Positions 26,155-35,594 are shown, numbered from the stretch's first letter. The stretch: DNA of 64,000 bases from Desulfohalobium retbaense DSM 5692 (GCF_000024325.1 NC_013223.1:558001-622000); one strand, 5' to 3'. The notes: generated by a model from the letters alone, not told the origin. Made by a program: numbers and translations.

Positions 26155-26248
26155 GCGCCGTTCCTTGGGTTTTTTGAAAGACCTGCGTCAGAGGGAATTT
26201 GTCAATAGGCAGTTAGCAGGCCGAACGGCCCAAAATGATGCAAGACCC

Positions 26249-26812
26249 ATGGAAAAACACATGCACAAGAGTATTATCAGTGTGGTGGGGCAGGACCGAC
26301 CAGGAATAGTGGCTGATGTTGCGGCCATACTCGCTGAATTGGAATGCAATATTGAGGATGTCTCCCAGACGATCCTCCAGGGGCAATTTGCGGCCCTGTT
26401 TATTGCCAGTATTCCAGGAGCGCAGTCCGTCAACGAGGTCCGCACCAGCCTCGAAGACCGTTTGGCTCCTCAGGGCCTGAACTGTGTCGTTCGCGAATTC
26501 GAGGAAAGCGCTGCGCCTTCGCCTCGGGAGGCTGCGTCGTTCGTGATCATCACCATCGGGCCCGATGCCCCGGGCCTGATCGCCGCCATGGCCGGGGTGC
26601 TCAAAACCCATGCGGTCAATATCTGTAATCTTCAGGCGGTCAATCGGTCTCAGGCCTATCCGGATCAGATGGTCATGATTTACGAAGTCACCGTGCCTGA
26701 AGACACCTCGCTGCCGGCGTTGCGGACCGCTTTGCAGCAGCGCGCCGCCCGTGACGGACTGGAGGTCAGCGTCCAGCACAAGGCGATCTTCGAAGAGATT
26801 CACCGGCTATAA
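26249..26812 (+). CDS. double ACT-domain protein, GcvR-like
   Basis: 187 residues built of two ACT domains. The first starts SIISVVGQDRPGIVADVAA and the second FVIITIGPDAPGLIAAMAG. This is the layout of GcvR-type proteins, which in E. coli modulate the glycine cleavage activator. ACT domains bind amino acids. Here the gene follows an amino-acid transporter and precedes a UPF0210 protein, a pairing also known between ACT proteins (UPF0237) and UPF0210 in Gram-positives. The start is ATG 26249 or 26261; neither has a strong ribosome site. Confidence 0.8.
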   Translation: MEKHMHKSIISVVGQDRPGIVADVAAILAELECNIEDVSQTILQGQFAALFIASIPGAQSVNEVRTSLEDRLAPQGLNCVVREFEESAAPSPREAASFVIITIGPDAPGLIAAMAGVLKTHAVNICNLQAVNRSQAYPDQMVMIYEVTVPEDTSLPALRTALQQRAARDGLEVSVQHKAIFEEIHRL

Positions 26813-26900
26813 CCATACTGCCGACTCGCGAACCAGAGGCACGATCCGGTCGGACAGTTCCTGTCGGCTTTTCAGCAGTTTCCTACCATGCGGAGCGTTT

Positions 26901-28274
26901 ATGCTTACCGAAAGTGAAGTCCTTTCAACCCTGCAGATGGTCCAAAACGAACATCTCGATGTGCGGACCGTGACGCTGGGGGTCAGTCTCTATGATTGTC
27001 AGAGCGATGATGTGCAGCGTCTGACACAGAATATCTACAACAAGATTTACCGGCTCGGCCGGTCCTTTGTCGCTCTATGCGATCAGGTCGGCGAAAAATA
27101 CGGTATCGAGGTCGTCAACAAGCGCATAGCCGTGAGCCCGGCCGCGTTGGTCGCCGCTGCATGCCGGCCCGAGGAATTTGTCGAAGTGGCCCGGTGCCTG
27201 GACCGGGCCGCCCACGATGTCGGCGTCGATTTTATCGGCGGGTTCACGGCATTGGTCGAAAAAGGGATGGCACCCGGGGACACGCATCTGCTGGAAGCCA
27301 TGCCTGAAGCCCTGGCGTCGACCGAGCGTGTTTGCGCGTCGGTCAATGTCGCTTCGTCACGTTCCGGGCTGAATATGGACGCCATCGCGCGTATGGGAGA
27401 GGTGCTCAAGGAAACAGCGGCGGCCACGGCGGACCGGGATGGGCTGGGGTGCGCCAAATTGTGCGTCTTCGCCAACCTTCCTGAAGATGTTCCCTTTATG
27501 GCCGGAGCCTATCTGGGAGCTGGAGAACCGGACGCGGTCATCAATGTCGGCGTCAGTGGGCCCGGCGTGGTCAAGAAGGCCATTGACCGGGCGGTGGCCG
27601 CAAATCCTGAGTTGTCGCTGGGGGAATTGTCCGAAACCATCAAACGCACGGCGTATAAGGTCACCCGGGTCGGTGAGATCGTTGGTCGGGAAGTGGCCAA
27701 GGGCCTTGGCGTCGGGTTCGGGATTGTCGACTTGTCCCTGGCGCCGACCCCGAATGTGGGGGACAGCGTCGGTGAGATATTCCAGTCGCTGGGGCTCTCC
27801 CATATCGGAGTGCCCGGTTCGACGGCGCTTTTGGCTATGCTCAACGATGCCGTGAAAAAAGGGGGGGCCTTTGCCAGTTCGTCTGTGGGAGGACTGTCCG
27901 GGGCGTTTATTCCGGTCAGCGAAGATCTGAACATCGCTGAAGCAGCCCATCAGGGGCATCTAGGGCTGGAAAAGCTCGAAGCCATGACCGCAGTCTGTTC
28001 GGTGGGCCTGGACATGGTTGCCTTGCCGGGCGCCATTCCAGCGGTGACATTGGCCGGCATCATCGCTGACGAAATGGCCATCGGGGTTATCAATCACAAG
28101 ACCACTGCGGCCCGGCTTATCCCTGTTCCGGGGAAACAGGCCGGTGACAAGGCGGTCTTCGGCGGGCTCCTGGGAGAGGCACACATCATGCCGGTGCGGG
28201 ACATGGACGGATCGGCCGGGTTTATCCGGCATGGCGGTCGCATCCCGGCGCCTTTGCACAGCCTGAAAAATTGA
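26901..28274 (+). CDS. PFL family protein, UPF0210
   Basis: 457 residues, full length for UPF0210 (DUF711). Typical stretches are VTLGVSLYDC, RIAVSPAALVAAAC, VDFIGGFTALVEKGM, and the glycine-rich CSVGLDMVALPG, with KQAGDKAVFGGLLGEA near the end. The fold is related to pyruvate formate-lyase but the glycyl-radical site is not conserved and the function is unknown. ATG 26901 follows CGGAG; longer frames begin in the ACT gene. It is 88 bases behind the ACT gene and probably shares its transcript. Confidence 0.9.
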   Translation: MLTESEVLSTLQMVQNEHLDVRTVTLGVSLYDCQSDDVQRLTQNIYNKIYRLGRSFVALCDQVGEKYGIEVVNKRIAVSPAALVAAACRPEEFVEVARCLDRAAHDVGVDFIGGFTALVEKGMAPGDTHLLEAMPEALASTERVCASVNVASSRSGLNMDAIARMGEVLKETAAATADRDGLGCAKLCVFANLPEDVPFMAGAYLGAGEPDAVINVGVSGPGVVKKAIDRAVAANPELSLGELSETIKRTAYKVTRVGEIVGREVAKGLGVGFGIVDLSLAPTPNVGDSVGEIFQSLGLSHIGVPGSTALLAMLNDAVKKGGAFASSSVGGLSGAFIPVSEDLNIAEAAHQGHLGLEKLEAMTAVCSVGLDMVALPGAIPAVTLAGIIADEMAIGVINHKTTAARLIPVPGKQAGDKAVFGGLLGEAHIMPVRDMDGSAGFIRHGGRIPAPLHSLKN

Positions 28275-28333
28275 CCTGGGCTTTGAAGTTTGATCCGCGG
28301 CCGCAGTGATCGTGGCCTCCGACGGAAATGCAC

Positions 28334-28367
28334 AACGCCCCGGCAAGGTGGACCTTGCCGGGGCGTT
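28334..28367. terminator. 15-bp perfect hairpin between convergent genes
   Basis: 28334-28348 pairs exactly with 28353-28367 around a TGGA loop. The flanks hold only short A/T stretches. It lies between the UPF0210 gene (plus) and hsp20 (minus) and likely ends transcripts from one or both sides. Confidence 0.65.
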
Positions 28368-28387
28368 ATAGCGACAGGGGGAGGCAC

Positions 28388-28840
28388 TCAGGTCTCGATG
28401 GCAATCTTTTTGCCTTGAGTGTTTTCTTTTTTGGGCAGGGTGATCTGCAACACCCCGCGCTTGAAATTGGCTTTGACGTTTGCCTCGTCGACCTGGCTCG
28501 GTAGCGCAATGGTGCGGTAGAAGCTGCCGTAACTGCGTTCGATACGGTGGTAATTCTCGTTGTGATCCTCGGTTTCCCTTTTCTTTTCCCCTTTTATGAT
28601 CAGCGAGCCGCCCTCGACGGAGAGATCAATATCCTCCGGTTCCATGCCGGGCATCTCTGCCTTGACCACGATGTCCTTGTCGGTCTCGCTGAGGTCGATA
28701 CTGGGAAAGTCACCGAATTCACGGGGAAATCCTTCGAAAGGGCTGCGAAAAAAGCGTTCCATCATCTCTGTGAAGGGGTCTTCGCGATAGGCCAAACCAC
28801 TTTGTTCACGGCGTAAACTGGGAAGAAGATTTCTAAACAT
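28388..28840 (-). CDS. hsp20: Hsp20 small heat-shock protein
   Basis: 150 residues. An N-terminal arm with PFTEMMERFFRSPFEG leads to the alpha-crystallin domain (about residues 45-135), with VVKAEMPGMEPEDIDLSVEGG and the closing GVLQITLPKKE. The tail IAIE fits the I-x-I motif used in oligomer assembly. It is an ATP-independent holdase chaperone. ATG 28840 has GGAGG eight bases ahead; a start at 28954 would take in the promoter. Confidence 0.93.
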   Translation of the reverse strand: MFRNLLPSLRREQSGLAYREDPFTEMMERFFRSPFEGFPREFGDFPSIDLSETDKDIVVKAEMPGMEPEDIDLSVEGGSLIIKGEKKRETEDHNENYHRIERSYGSFYRTIALPSQVDEANVKANFKRGVLQITLPKKENTQGKKIAIET

Positions 28841-28911
28841 CGCACTCACCTCCTTATTCGAAGGGTAGAGAAAAGCAGGCAGGATTCGACGCGCATCCCA
28901 GAAGGGCACTT

Positions 28912-28948
28912 CATTATCCATACATAATGAAAACCGGAACGCCGTCAA
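28912..28948 (-). promoter_or_regulatory. hsp20 promoter with palindrome on the -10 box
   Basis: Read leftward, TTGACG (28948-28943) and TATGTA (28926-28921) are 16 bases apart. CATTAT (28912-28917) and ATAATG (28924-28929) form a perfect inverted repeat over the -10 box, a likely operator for a repressor. A sigma32-type site is less well matched. Confidence 0.5.
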
Positions 28949-28981
28949 GGGCAAGCGCTTTTTTCAGGAAGCGATGGGCGA

Positions 28982-30232
28982 TCACCCAGCAACAAGACGC
29001 CGGGCACAGGCCCGGGCCCGGGCGATAATTTCCTCTTCTCCTGGGATATGGCGCTTTTGCATCAGAACTTCGCCGTTACAGATGGCTGTGTCCACGCAGC
29101 CTCCGGAAGCGGCATAGACCAGATTGGAGGTCAGGTTGTAGCAGGGCACCATTGCCGGTTGATCGAGGTCCACCAGCAGGCAGTCGGCCCAGGCCCCTTC
29201 GGTTATCCCGTGGTTGAGATTGAATATGGCAGCCCCCTGGGCAGTGGCCATCTCCCACACGGCATCAGCCGGGAGGGCTTTGGGTGATCCGGTCGCCACT
29301 TTGGCTGCCAACGCCGCGGATTTCATCTCGCTGAACATGTCCAGGGCGTTGTTGGATGAGCAGCCGTCCGTGCCGAGTCCGATCCGCAGGCCATGTTGGC
29401 GCATGGATTCCACGGGACTGGTTCCGGAGCAGAGCTTCATGTTCGAGACCGGATTGTGCACGATGTTCACGCCGCGCTTGGCCAGGAGCTCCATTTCTTC
29501 AGGGGTGAGCCAGACTGCATGGCAAGCGACAAGACGCGGGGAAAGCAGGCCGAGTTCGTCCAGATAGGCGACCGGGCGTTTGCCGTGCTCGGCCATGCAG
29601 TCCTCGACCTCTTTGCGGGTCTCGGCCACATGCATATGGATCAGCAGATCGTGTTCCTCAGCTATATCTCTGATCCATTCCAAGGATTTCCGGCTCACCG
29701 TGTACACGGCGTGGGGGCCGAGAGCGCATTGCAGGCGCGGGTCAACTTCTTTGTAGGTCGCGAGGAGGTCCAGGCAGCGTCGCTGTTTGTCCTCAGCCGT
29801 CCGGGCATCCCCGAAATCAATGAAGACCGACGAAAGGGCCGCCCGCAGACCCATCTCCGTCACCGCCCTGGCGGTGCCCTCGAAATGCCAGTACATATCA
29901 TTGAAAAACAGCGTTCCAGACTTGATCATCTCCAGGCAGGCCAGGAGTGATCCGACATAGACATCCTCCTCGCTCAGCCGGGCCTCCAGGGGCCAGATAT
30001 GTTCCGTGAGCCAGGTGTGCAATTCCATGTCGTCCGCGTAGCCGCGGAGCAGGGTCATGGCCGCGTGGGTGTGGCCGTTGACCAGCGGAGGCACAATGGC
30101 CTTGCCAGCGGCGTCGATCGTTTTGTCTGCCGAGATGTCCAGATCTGGGCCGATGCGTTGAAAGACGCCGCGGTCGATGAACAGGTCAGTAGGGGTTTCG
30201 CCGAGCACGGCGTTGCGGAGAAGAAGGCTCAT
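28982..30232 (-). CDS. mtaD: 5-methylthioadenosine/S-adenosylhomocysteine deaminase
   Basis: 416 residues of the cyclic amidohydrolase superfamily. Metal ligands appear in NGHTHAAM (near residue 53), HMHVAETR, CHAVWLT and GLGTDGCSSNN. The arrangement is that of MtaD/SAH deaminase, which turns methylthioadenosine into methylthioinosine or SAH into S-inosylhomocysteine. A different purine or amidine substrate cannot be excluded. ATG 30232 follows AGGGA. The gene lies 85 bases after dus on the minus strand. Another salvage enzyme, MtnA, is at 53 kb. Confidence 0.85.
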   Translation of the reverse strand: MSLLLRNAVLGETPTDLFIDRGVFQRIGPDLDISADKTIDAAGKAIVPPLVNGHTHAAMTLLRGYADDMELHTWLTEHIWPLEARLSEEDVYVGSLLACLEMIKSGTLFFNDMYWHFEGTARAVTEMGLRAALSSVFIDFGDARTAEDKQRRCLDLLATYKEVDPRLQCALGPHAVYTVSRKSLEWIRDIAEEHDLLIHMHVAETRKEVEDCMAEHGKRPVAYLDELGLLSPRLVACHAVWLTPEEMELLAKRGVNIVHNPVSNMKLCSGTSPVESMRQHGLRIGLGTDGCSSNNALDMFSEMKSAALAAKVATGSPKALPADAVWEMATAQGAAIFNLNHGITEGAWADCLLVDLDQPAMVPCYNLTSNLVYAASGGCVDTAICNGEVLMQKRHIPGEEEIIARARACARRLVAG

Positions 30233-30317
30233 GGCAGGGTCCCTTTGTCGGAAGTTCCGCCCGCGCATTTCTCGCTGCGGTCATGCAGCACGTTGAAAAG
30301 CGGGCTCAAGATGCCGG

Positions 30318-31343
30318 TCACGCGGCAAACAGCAGGCTGTTGGGGCGCAGTGTGAGCTGCGGCAGCGGCGTCAGGTGGTGTGCGATCTCCTTGTAAAGAT
30401 CCTCCGGGGTTGCGGAGCGGGTCAAGTCGCTGCGCAGCCGGTGCCCGAAAGCAAAGTTCGCCGCGAAATAATTCATGAATTTGCGGTACAATCGCAGGGC
30501 TTGCCCCTCGGGAAATGACGTCCACAGGAGCTCGACCATGCGTTGGGCCACTTTCGGATAGGTTTCAGGGGCAGGATGAAAATGGCCGAGCCACTCGGCG
30601 GCGATCCAGGGACGAGCCGCGGCCATGCGGCCCAGGGCGATGCCCTGGCAGCCAGTTTGGCGGAGCATGGCTGTTGCGTCGTCAGCAGTGAAAACGTTGC
30701 CGTTGCCGAAAACAGGGAGATCCACCGCCTCACAGACAGCCCGGATGTCTCTCCATTGGGGCGGCCGGGTGCGGCGGTCCGGGGCCAGGCGGGGGTGCAC
30801 GATCAAGGCGTCGGCTCCGGCCTTGGCACACGCTCGGGCCGCGTGGACGACGACCGGCCCCTGGTCAGTCCAGCCGCTACGGAGCTTGACAAAGAGGGGG
30901 ATGTCCACGGCCTGACGCACGGCATCGACTATCGCCGCCGCCCGGGAAATATCGCGCAGCAGGGCCGCTCCAGCCCCTTGTTGACGGACTGCGGCCACGC
31001 AACAGCCCATATTGATGTCGACACCGAAAAAGCCCTCGTCTTGTATCCGGCGTGCTGCAGCGGCCATGGTCTCGGGCTCGCTGCCCATGATCTGGCAGAC
31101 CAGGGTAGCAAGTTCATCGCGGTGGAAACGGAAGACCGGGGAGATGCGGGGATCCTCCTGGAGCACAGCTGAAGCGGAACACATTTCCGTCCAATGCAGT
31201 CCGAATCCCCCAAAGTCGTGGAGCAGCCGGCGCAGGGCCACATGGGTCACCCCGACCATAGGCGAGAGGAGGAATCGGTTTGTAAGGGACTTGTCCCCTA
31301 TAGCGAGTGGCTGATCCAAAGGAGCAAGCGGTGTGGCTGACAT
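30318..31343 (-). CDS. dus: tRNA-dihydrouridine synthase family protein, altered active-site loop
   Basis: 341 residues. The FMN-barrel motifs are present: LLSPMVGVTH near the start, VCQIMGSEPETM, KLRSGW, LIVHPR, and GNGNVFTADDA with GIALGRMAAARPW. The loop that normally reads MGCPxxKV is MGCCVAAV here (about residue 110). The catalytic cysteine is kept, but the proline is replaced by a second cysteine and the basic residues by alanines. It most likely reduces uridines in tRNA D-loops, but the change invites caution. It starts 5 bases after the rnhA stop. Confidence 0.83.
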   Translation of the reverse strand: MSATPLAPLDQPLAIGDKSLTNRFLLSPMVGVTHVALRRLLHDFGGFGLHWTEMCSASAVLQEDPRISPVFRFHRDELATLVCQIMGSEPETMAAAARRIQDEGFFGVDINMGCCVAAVRQQGAGAALLRDISRAAAIVDAVRQAVDIPLFVKLRSGWTDQGPVVVHAARACAKAGADALIVHPRLAPDRRTRPPQWRDIRAVCEAVDLPVFGNGNVFTADDATAMLRQTGCQGIALGRMAAARPWIAAEWLGHFHPAPETYPKVAQRMVELLWTSFPEGQALRLYRKFMNYFAANFAFGHRLRSDLTRSATPEDLYKEIAHHLTPLPQLTLRPNSLLFAA

Positions 31344-31348
31344 GGGAC

Positions 31349-31822
31349 TTATTCGTGGCCCGGATCCTTCGCGAGGCCGGGTTGGTTTGCTGCGGCCTTG
31401 GCCAGGACGTCGCAACGCTCGTTTTCGGGGTCGCCGCTATGGCCCCGCACCCAATGCAGTTCAAGCTGATGCCTGCTGGTCAAAGCGGCGAGTTCCTGCC
31501 ATAGATCCTTGTTCTTGACCGGCTTCTTGGCTGCGGTTTTCCAGCCGTTTTTCTGCCACTTTTGCAGCCACCCTTTGGTCAGGCCGTCGTGGAGGTAGCG
31601 GGAGTCGGTCCAGACCTTGACCCGGCACGGCCGCTTCAAAACCTTGAGCCCTTCGATCAGCGCGAGCATCTCCATGCGGTTGTTCGTGGTTTTCGCGTAA
31701 CCGCCACTGAGTTCCTTGCGGGCTTCGCCACCGTAGAGCAGAACCGCTGCCCAGCCCCCCGGGCCCGGATTGCCCAGACAGGCACCGTCTGTATACAGGC
31801 GCACAACAGAAGTCTCGGACAT
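31349..31822 (-). CDS. rnhA: ribonuclease HI
   Basis: 157 residues, standard for RNase HI. The catalytic acids are visible: D in [16 protein letters not shown] in [14 protein letters not shown] in [11 protein letters not shown], and the last D in [17 protein letters not shown] carries the active-site histidine. It cleaves the RNA strand of RNA-DNA hybrids. ATG overlaps the phosphomannomutase stop as TGATG, and AAGGAG lies ahead. The dus gene follows closely. Confidence 0.95.
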   Translation of the reverse strand: MSETSVVRLYTDGACLGNPGPGGWAAVLLYGGEARKELSGGYAKTTNNRMEMLALIEGLKVLKRPCRVKVWTDSRYLHDGLTKGWLQKWQKNGWKTAAKKPVKNKDLWQELAALTSRHQLELHWVRGHSGDPENERCDVLAKAAANQPGLAKDPGHE

Positions 31823-33222
31823 CAGCAGGACTCCTTGTCGGATGCGGGCGTTTCTGGCAGGGCCTCGATCCAGCGTTGCAGGGGGATTTCCACAATGTCC
31901 CGGATCTCCTGCAACCGGTTGGCCGATTGGGCCTCGAAGCGGAGCACGAGCACCGGCTGGGTGTTCGAGGCCCGCAGAAGCCCCCAACCGTCACCGAACT
32001 CGATGCGCACCCCATCCTCTTCGTTGATGGACAGGCCCTGCTCGCGGAAAGATTCCCGGGCCGTATCCACAATGCGGAATTTGTGTTGTTCAGGGCAGAA
32101 AATGCGGATTTCAGGCGTGTTCTGGGTTTCTGGCCAATCGTCGAGCATGTGCCCCAGCGGCGTTTCAGGCGTTTTGGCCACGATTTCCGCCAGACGCAAG
32201 GCGGCATACAGGGCGTCGTCAAAGCCGTAGTAGCGATCGGCGAAAAACATGTGGCCGCTCATCTCTCCGGCCAGGGCCGCGTCGGTTTCCAGCATTCTGG
32301 CCTTGATCAGAGAGTGGCCGGTCTTCCCCATGATGGGGGTCCCGCCATGGCGGGCGATGTCTTCATAGAGCAGGTGGGAGCATTTGACCTCGCCGATGAT
32401 GGTCGCCCCGGGCTGGCGAGTGAGGACGTCCCGGGCGAAAACGGCCAGGAGCTGATCGCCGTACAGCGGGGCGCCCTGGGCGTCGACCACGCCGATGCGG
32501 TCGCCGTCGCCGTCCAGGCCGACACCGAAGTCGGCCTGTTCACGAACGACCGCCTCCTGGAGGTCAACGATGTTGGCGGCCACAGTCGGGTCCGGATGGT
32601 GGTTGGGAAACGAGCCGTCCGGGGTGCAATACAGTGGAACAACTGTGGCTCCGGCCTTTTCCAGCAAGCGGGCGCAGATGTCCCCGCTGGAGCCGTTGCC
32701 GCCATCGACGACAACCTTGACCGGTCTGGACAACGCAATGTCGCTACTGAGTTCCTCCAGATAGGCGGGGACGATATCGAGTTCAGAGTACGTGCCCGGT
32801 TCGTTTTCAAAAACCCCTTCACGCATGATGGCATAGAGGTCCTGAATCTGATCCGTGTGCATGGTGGTCTGTCCGTGCCAGATCTTGAACCCGTTGAATT
32901 CAGGCGGATTGTGGCTTGCGGTCACGATCACCCCGGCCTGACGGTGAAGCGTCTTGATCGAGTAATACAAGACCGGGGTCGGAACCATCCCCAGGGCGGT
33001 GACGTCCATGCCCGCGGCCATGAGGCCTTCAATGAGGCGGTCGTTGTACAGCGGCGAACTGTGCCGGCAATCGTGGCCGACTACGCATTGGCGCAAGCCG
33101 TGCGTGCGGAAGAAGGTGCCGCAGGCGCGCCCCAGGGTCAGGACCCATTCGGGGTCGAAATCAGTATCTACACGGCCTCGAATGTCGTAAGCCCGAAAGA
33201 CGTCAGGACGGATGGGAAGCAT
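31822..33222 (-). CDS. manB: phosphomannomutase/phosphoglucomutase
   Basis: 466 residues with the four phosphohexomutase domains. The catalytic phosphoserine loop is [12 protein letters not shown] near residue 100, the metal loop [10 protein letters not shown] near 235, the sugar loop GEMSGHMFF near 320, and the phosphate-binding part [15 protein letters not shown] at the C-terminus. It interconverts hexose 1- and 6-phosphates for LPS and polysaccharide synthesis. AAAGGAG precedes ATG 33222. It heads a leftward unit with rnhA, dus and mtaD. Confidence 0.93.
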   Translation of the reverse strand: MLPIRPDVFRAYDIRGRVDTDFDPEWVLTLGRACGTFFRTHGLRQCVVGHDCRHSSPLYNDRLIEGLMAAGMDVTALGMVPTPVLYYSIKTLHRQAGVIVTASHNPPEFNGFKIWHGQTTMHTDQIQDLYAIMREGVFENEPGTYSELDIVPAYLEELSSDIALSRPVKVVVDGGNGSSGDICARLLEKAGATVVPLYCTPDGSFPNHHPDPTVAANIVDLQEAVVREQADFGVGLDGDGDRIGVVDAQGAPLYGDQLLAVFARDVLTRQPGATIIGEVKCSHLLYEDIARHGGTPIMGKTGHSLIKARMLETDAALAGEMSGHMFFADRYYGFDDALYAALRLAEIVAKTPETPLGHMLDDWPETQNTPEIRIFCPEQHKFRIVDTARESFREQGLSINEEDGVRIEFGDGWGLLRASNTQPVLVLRFEAQSANRLQEIRDIVEIPLQRWIEALPETPASDKESC

Positions 33223-33568
33223 GAACGGCGTACTCCTTTCTCTGGATCGGACAACCTTTGGCTATCTGCTTGAGTCCCTGAAAATCCAGTACAAATGCGC
33301 AAACTGAACCACGGTTCAAAGGGTTTCGGATGAGGTCGGGGCCTGTCTGCGGAGAGAGCACTCAGCAAAGCAACTCTCTGCTCGGTCAGGAAGCCTGCCT
33401 GGACGGCAAAGTTCCTGTTTCTACAGCACCCCTGTCGGGCGTGCAAGCGTGTCTGCTTGACCTTGCCGCTGGGGTCCCCTATTACTGGTGACATCAGCTT
33501 GGAAAAAGGCCCCCCGTCCTGGACGGGGTTGGGAAGTCTGTCTATGTAATCCATTGCCGAGAGTGTGC
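33223..33568. other. 346-base divergent region between manB and hflK
   Basis: A 6-bp palindrome TGAACC-AC-GGTTCA lies at 33305-33318. The hflK promoter is at 33457-33485. The leftward manB promoter was not located with confidence. No gene is seen. Confidence 0.45.
33457..33485 (+). promoter_or_regulatory. sigma70-type promoter of hflKC
   Basis: TTGACC at 33457-33462 and TATTAC at 33480-33485 are separated by 17 bases. Transcription would start near 33492, giving a leader of about 77 bases before hflK. Confidence 0.6.
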
Positions 33569-34654
33569 ATGAATTGGGATTGGGAAAAACTCCAAGAGCG
33601 ACGGCAGAGGCAACAGGGCGGTTCCGGTGGCGGGCCGCAGATGCCTCAATTCGATTGGGAAGAGAAACTACGTAAGTTTAAAAATTTCAAGGGTTCAGGA
33701 ATAAAGGTGGGCATATTGCTCGCCCTGTTGCTGTGGGCGACCACCGGGATTTATATCGTCGAGCCGGCAGAGGTAGGGGTTGTCCAGCGATTCGGGGCGT
33801 TTTCCCGTATGACCCAACCTGGTCCGCATTACCATCTGCCGTTTCCTATTGAAACGGTACAGACTCCAGCTGTGAGTCAAGTCAACCGCATTGAAATTGG
33901 ATTTCGCGGTGCGGGTGAGCCCGGCTCCTATAGTCAAACGCAATTCAGGCAAATCCCTGAAGAGGCCTTGATGCTGACCGGGGATGAAAACATTATCAGC
34001 GTTCAGTTTATCGTCCAGTACCAGATCAAAAACGCCAGAAATTATCTCTTTAATATTGTCGAGCAACACAAGTCGGTCAAGGACGCCGCTGAAGCAGCGA
34101 TGCGTGAAGTTATCGGTCGCAACCGGATCGATACTGCTCTGACCGAGGGCAAGACCGAGATCCAGAACGACACCCGGGGACTGCTTCAGGAGATCCTGGA
34201 CAGTTATAACAGCGGTATCAGTGTCGTGGCTGTGCAGATGCAGGATGTCCATCCCCCGGATCAGGTCGTGGATGCCTTTAAGGACGTGGCCAGTGCTCGG
34301 GAAGATAAGACCCGCTTTATCAACGAAGCTCAGGCCTATCGCAATGATATTATTCCTCGTACCCGAGGGGATGTCGCTGAAATAACCCGTGAAGCCGAGG
34401 CCTTTAAAGAGTCGAAAATCCGTCAGGCCAAGGGTGATTCGGCCCGTTTTCTGAAGTTGCTCGCGGAATACAAAAAGGCTGAAGCGATCACTTCGGAACG
34501 GCTGTACTTGGAAACGATGGAAAAAGTTCTGGCGAACCCCAGTACGGAAAAAACCATCATTTCCAAAGACGCCATGGAATCCGTGGTGCCGTATCTGCCG
34601 CTGGAACGACTGCCGCGTTCCGGCCGCAACACCCAAGCCGGGGGAGGAAAATAA
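33569..34654 (+). CDS. hflK: FtsH protease modulator HflK
   Basis: 361 residues. A glutamine- and glycine-rich N-terminal stretch precedes one membrane helix at about residues 44-62. The SPFH/prohibitin domain follows, with VEPAEVGVVQRFG, VQFIVQYQIKNARNYLFN and an alpha-helical region rich in charged residues (EAFKESKIRQAKGDS). HflK and HflC form a membrane cage around FtsH. ATG 33569 is chosen because the residues before it are not family-like. hflC starts two bases after its stop. Confidence 0.93.
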   Translation: MNWDWEKLQERRQRQQGGSGGGPQMPQFDWEEKLRKFKNFKGSGIKVGILLALLLWATTGIYIVEPAEVGVVQRFGAFSRMTQPGPHYHLPFPIETVQTPAVSQVNRIEIGFRGAGEPGSYSQTQFRQIPEEALMLTGDENIISVQFIVQYQIKNARNYLFNIVEQHKSVKDAAEAAMREVIGRNRIDTALTEGKTEIQNDTRGLLQEILDSYNSGISVVAVQMQDVHPPDQVVDAFKDVASAREDKTRFINEAQAYRNDIIPRTRGDVAEITREAEAFKESKIRQAKGDSARFLKLLAEYKKAEAITSERLYLETMEKVLANPSTEKTIISKDAMESVVPYLPLERLPRSGRNTQAGGGK

Positions 34655-34656
34655 GT

Positions 34657-35508
34657 ATGCCAAAGCGTACTGGAATAGCTGTGGCGGTGGTGCTCGTCCT
34701 CTTGCTCGTGGGCATAGGACAGAGCTTTTACACCGTGGATGAGACGCAGCGTGGAGTTATCCTGCAGTTAGGAAAACCGGTTGGAGAAACCGTGGGTCCG
34801 GGACTGCATTTCAAGCTGCCTTTTGTACAAAATGTGTTGTTGTTTGATCACCGGATTCAGGACTATGATGCCAATCCGGCCGAGATTTTGACCGAAGATA
34901 AAAAGAATCTGGTTGTCGACAATTATTCGCGTTGGCGTATCGAAGACCCGCTCAAATTTTACCGTACCGTACGAACCGTCAGTCAGGGTGTGTCCCGGAT
35001 TGACGATATCGTGTACTCCGAATTGCGGGTTGAGTTGGGACAATACACGCTCAATGAAGTGGTCTCCTCGAAACGTGGGGATATCATGACCGCTGTGCGG
35101 GACAAAGCGGATGCCCTGCTTGACGAATACGGCATCAAGATCTTTGACGTGCGCATCAAACGCACCGATTTGCCCGAGGAGAACCAGATGGCCATTTTCG
35201 GGCGCATGCGCTCCGAGCGGGAGCGTGAGGCCAAACGGTACCGTTCGGAAGGGCACGAAGAGGCTTCGAAAATCCGAGCCGTGGCTGATAAGGATCGGAC
35301 GATCATGCTTGCTGAGGCCGAACGCAAGGCCCAGATCCTGCGCGGTGAAGGTGACGCGGAAGCGGCACGTATTTTTGCCGAAGCCCTGGGCCAGGATAAG
35401 GAATTCTTTTCCTTTGTCCGGAGTCTGGAGGCTTATGAAAAAGGGCTCTCCAACAGCACCCGGTTGATCATGGACAATCAGAACGAGTTCTTGCGCTATC
35501 TGCAATAA
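34657..35508 (+). CDS. hflC: FtsH protease modulator HflC
   Basis: 283 residues. One N-terminal membrane helix (about residues 6-22) is followed by the SPFH domain with VDETQRGVILQLGKPV and PGLHFKLPF, and a helical part with the HflC-type RSEREREAKRYRSEGHEEASKIRA. It ends in a short conserved tail (NEFLRYLQ). It is the partner of HflK. A terminator follows 45 bases later. Confidence 0.94.
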   Translation: MPKRTGIAVAVVLVLLLVGIGQSFYTVDETQRGVILQLGKPVGETVGPGLHFKLPFVQNVLLFDHRIQDYDANPAEILTEDKKNLVVDNYSRWRIEDPLKFYRTVRTVSQGVSRIDDIVYSELRVELGQYTLNEVVSSKRGDIMTAVRDKADALLDEYGIKIFDVRIKRTDLPEENQMAIFGRMRSEREREAKRYRSEGHEEASKIRAVADKDRTIMLAEAERKAQILRGEGDAEAARIFAEALGQDKEFFSFVRSLEAYEKGLSNSTRLIMDNQNEFLRYLQ

Positions 35509-35552
35509 CCCCGATTCCTGACAATTGGCGAGGTCGAGGACGACCGTAATAC

Positions 35553-35594
35553 AAAAGGCCCGCACCGGATTCGCCCGGAGCGGGCCTTTTTTTG
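35553..35594. terminator. bidirectional terminator between hflC and lpxB
   Basis: AAAAGGCCCGC (35553-35563) pairs exactly with 35580-35590, followed by TTTTTTT on the plus strand and by TTTT on the minus strand. It ends hflKC and probably also lpxB, which converges on it. Confidence 0.85.

Noticed and set aside
26064-26248. Mobile-element remnant after the second permease
   Set aside because: The stretch has a hairpin and A/T-rich parts, and AGCAGG occurs at both ends, but no transposase fragment, convincing terminal repeat or target duplication is visible.
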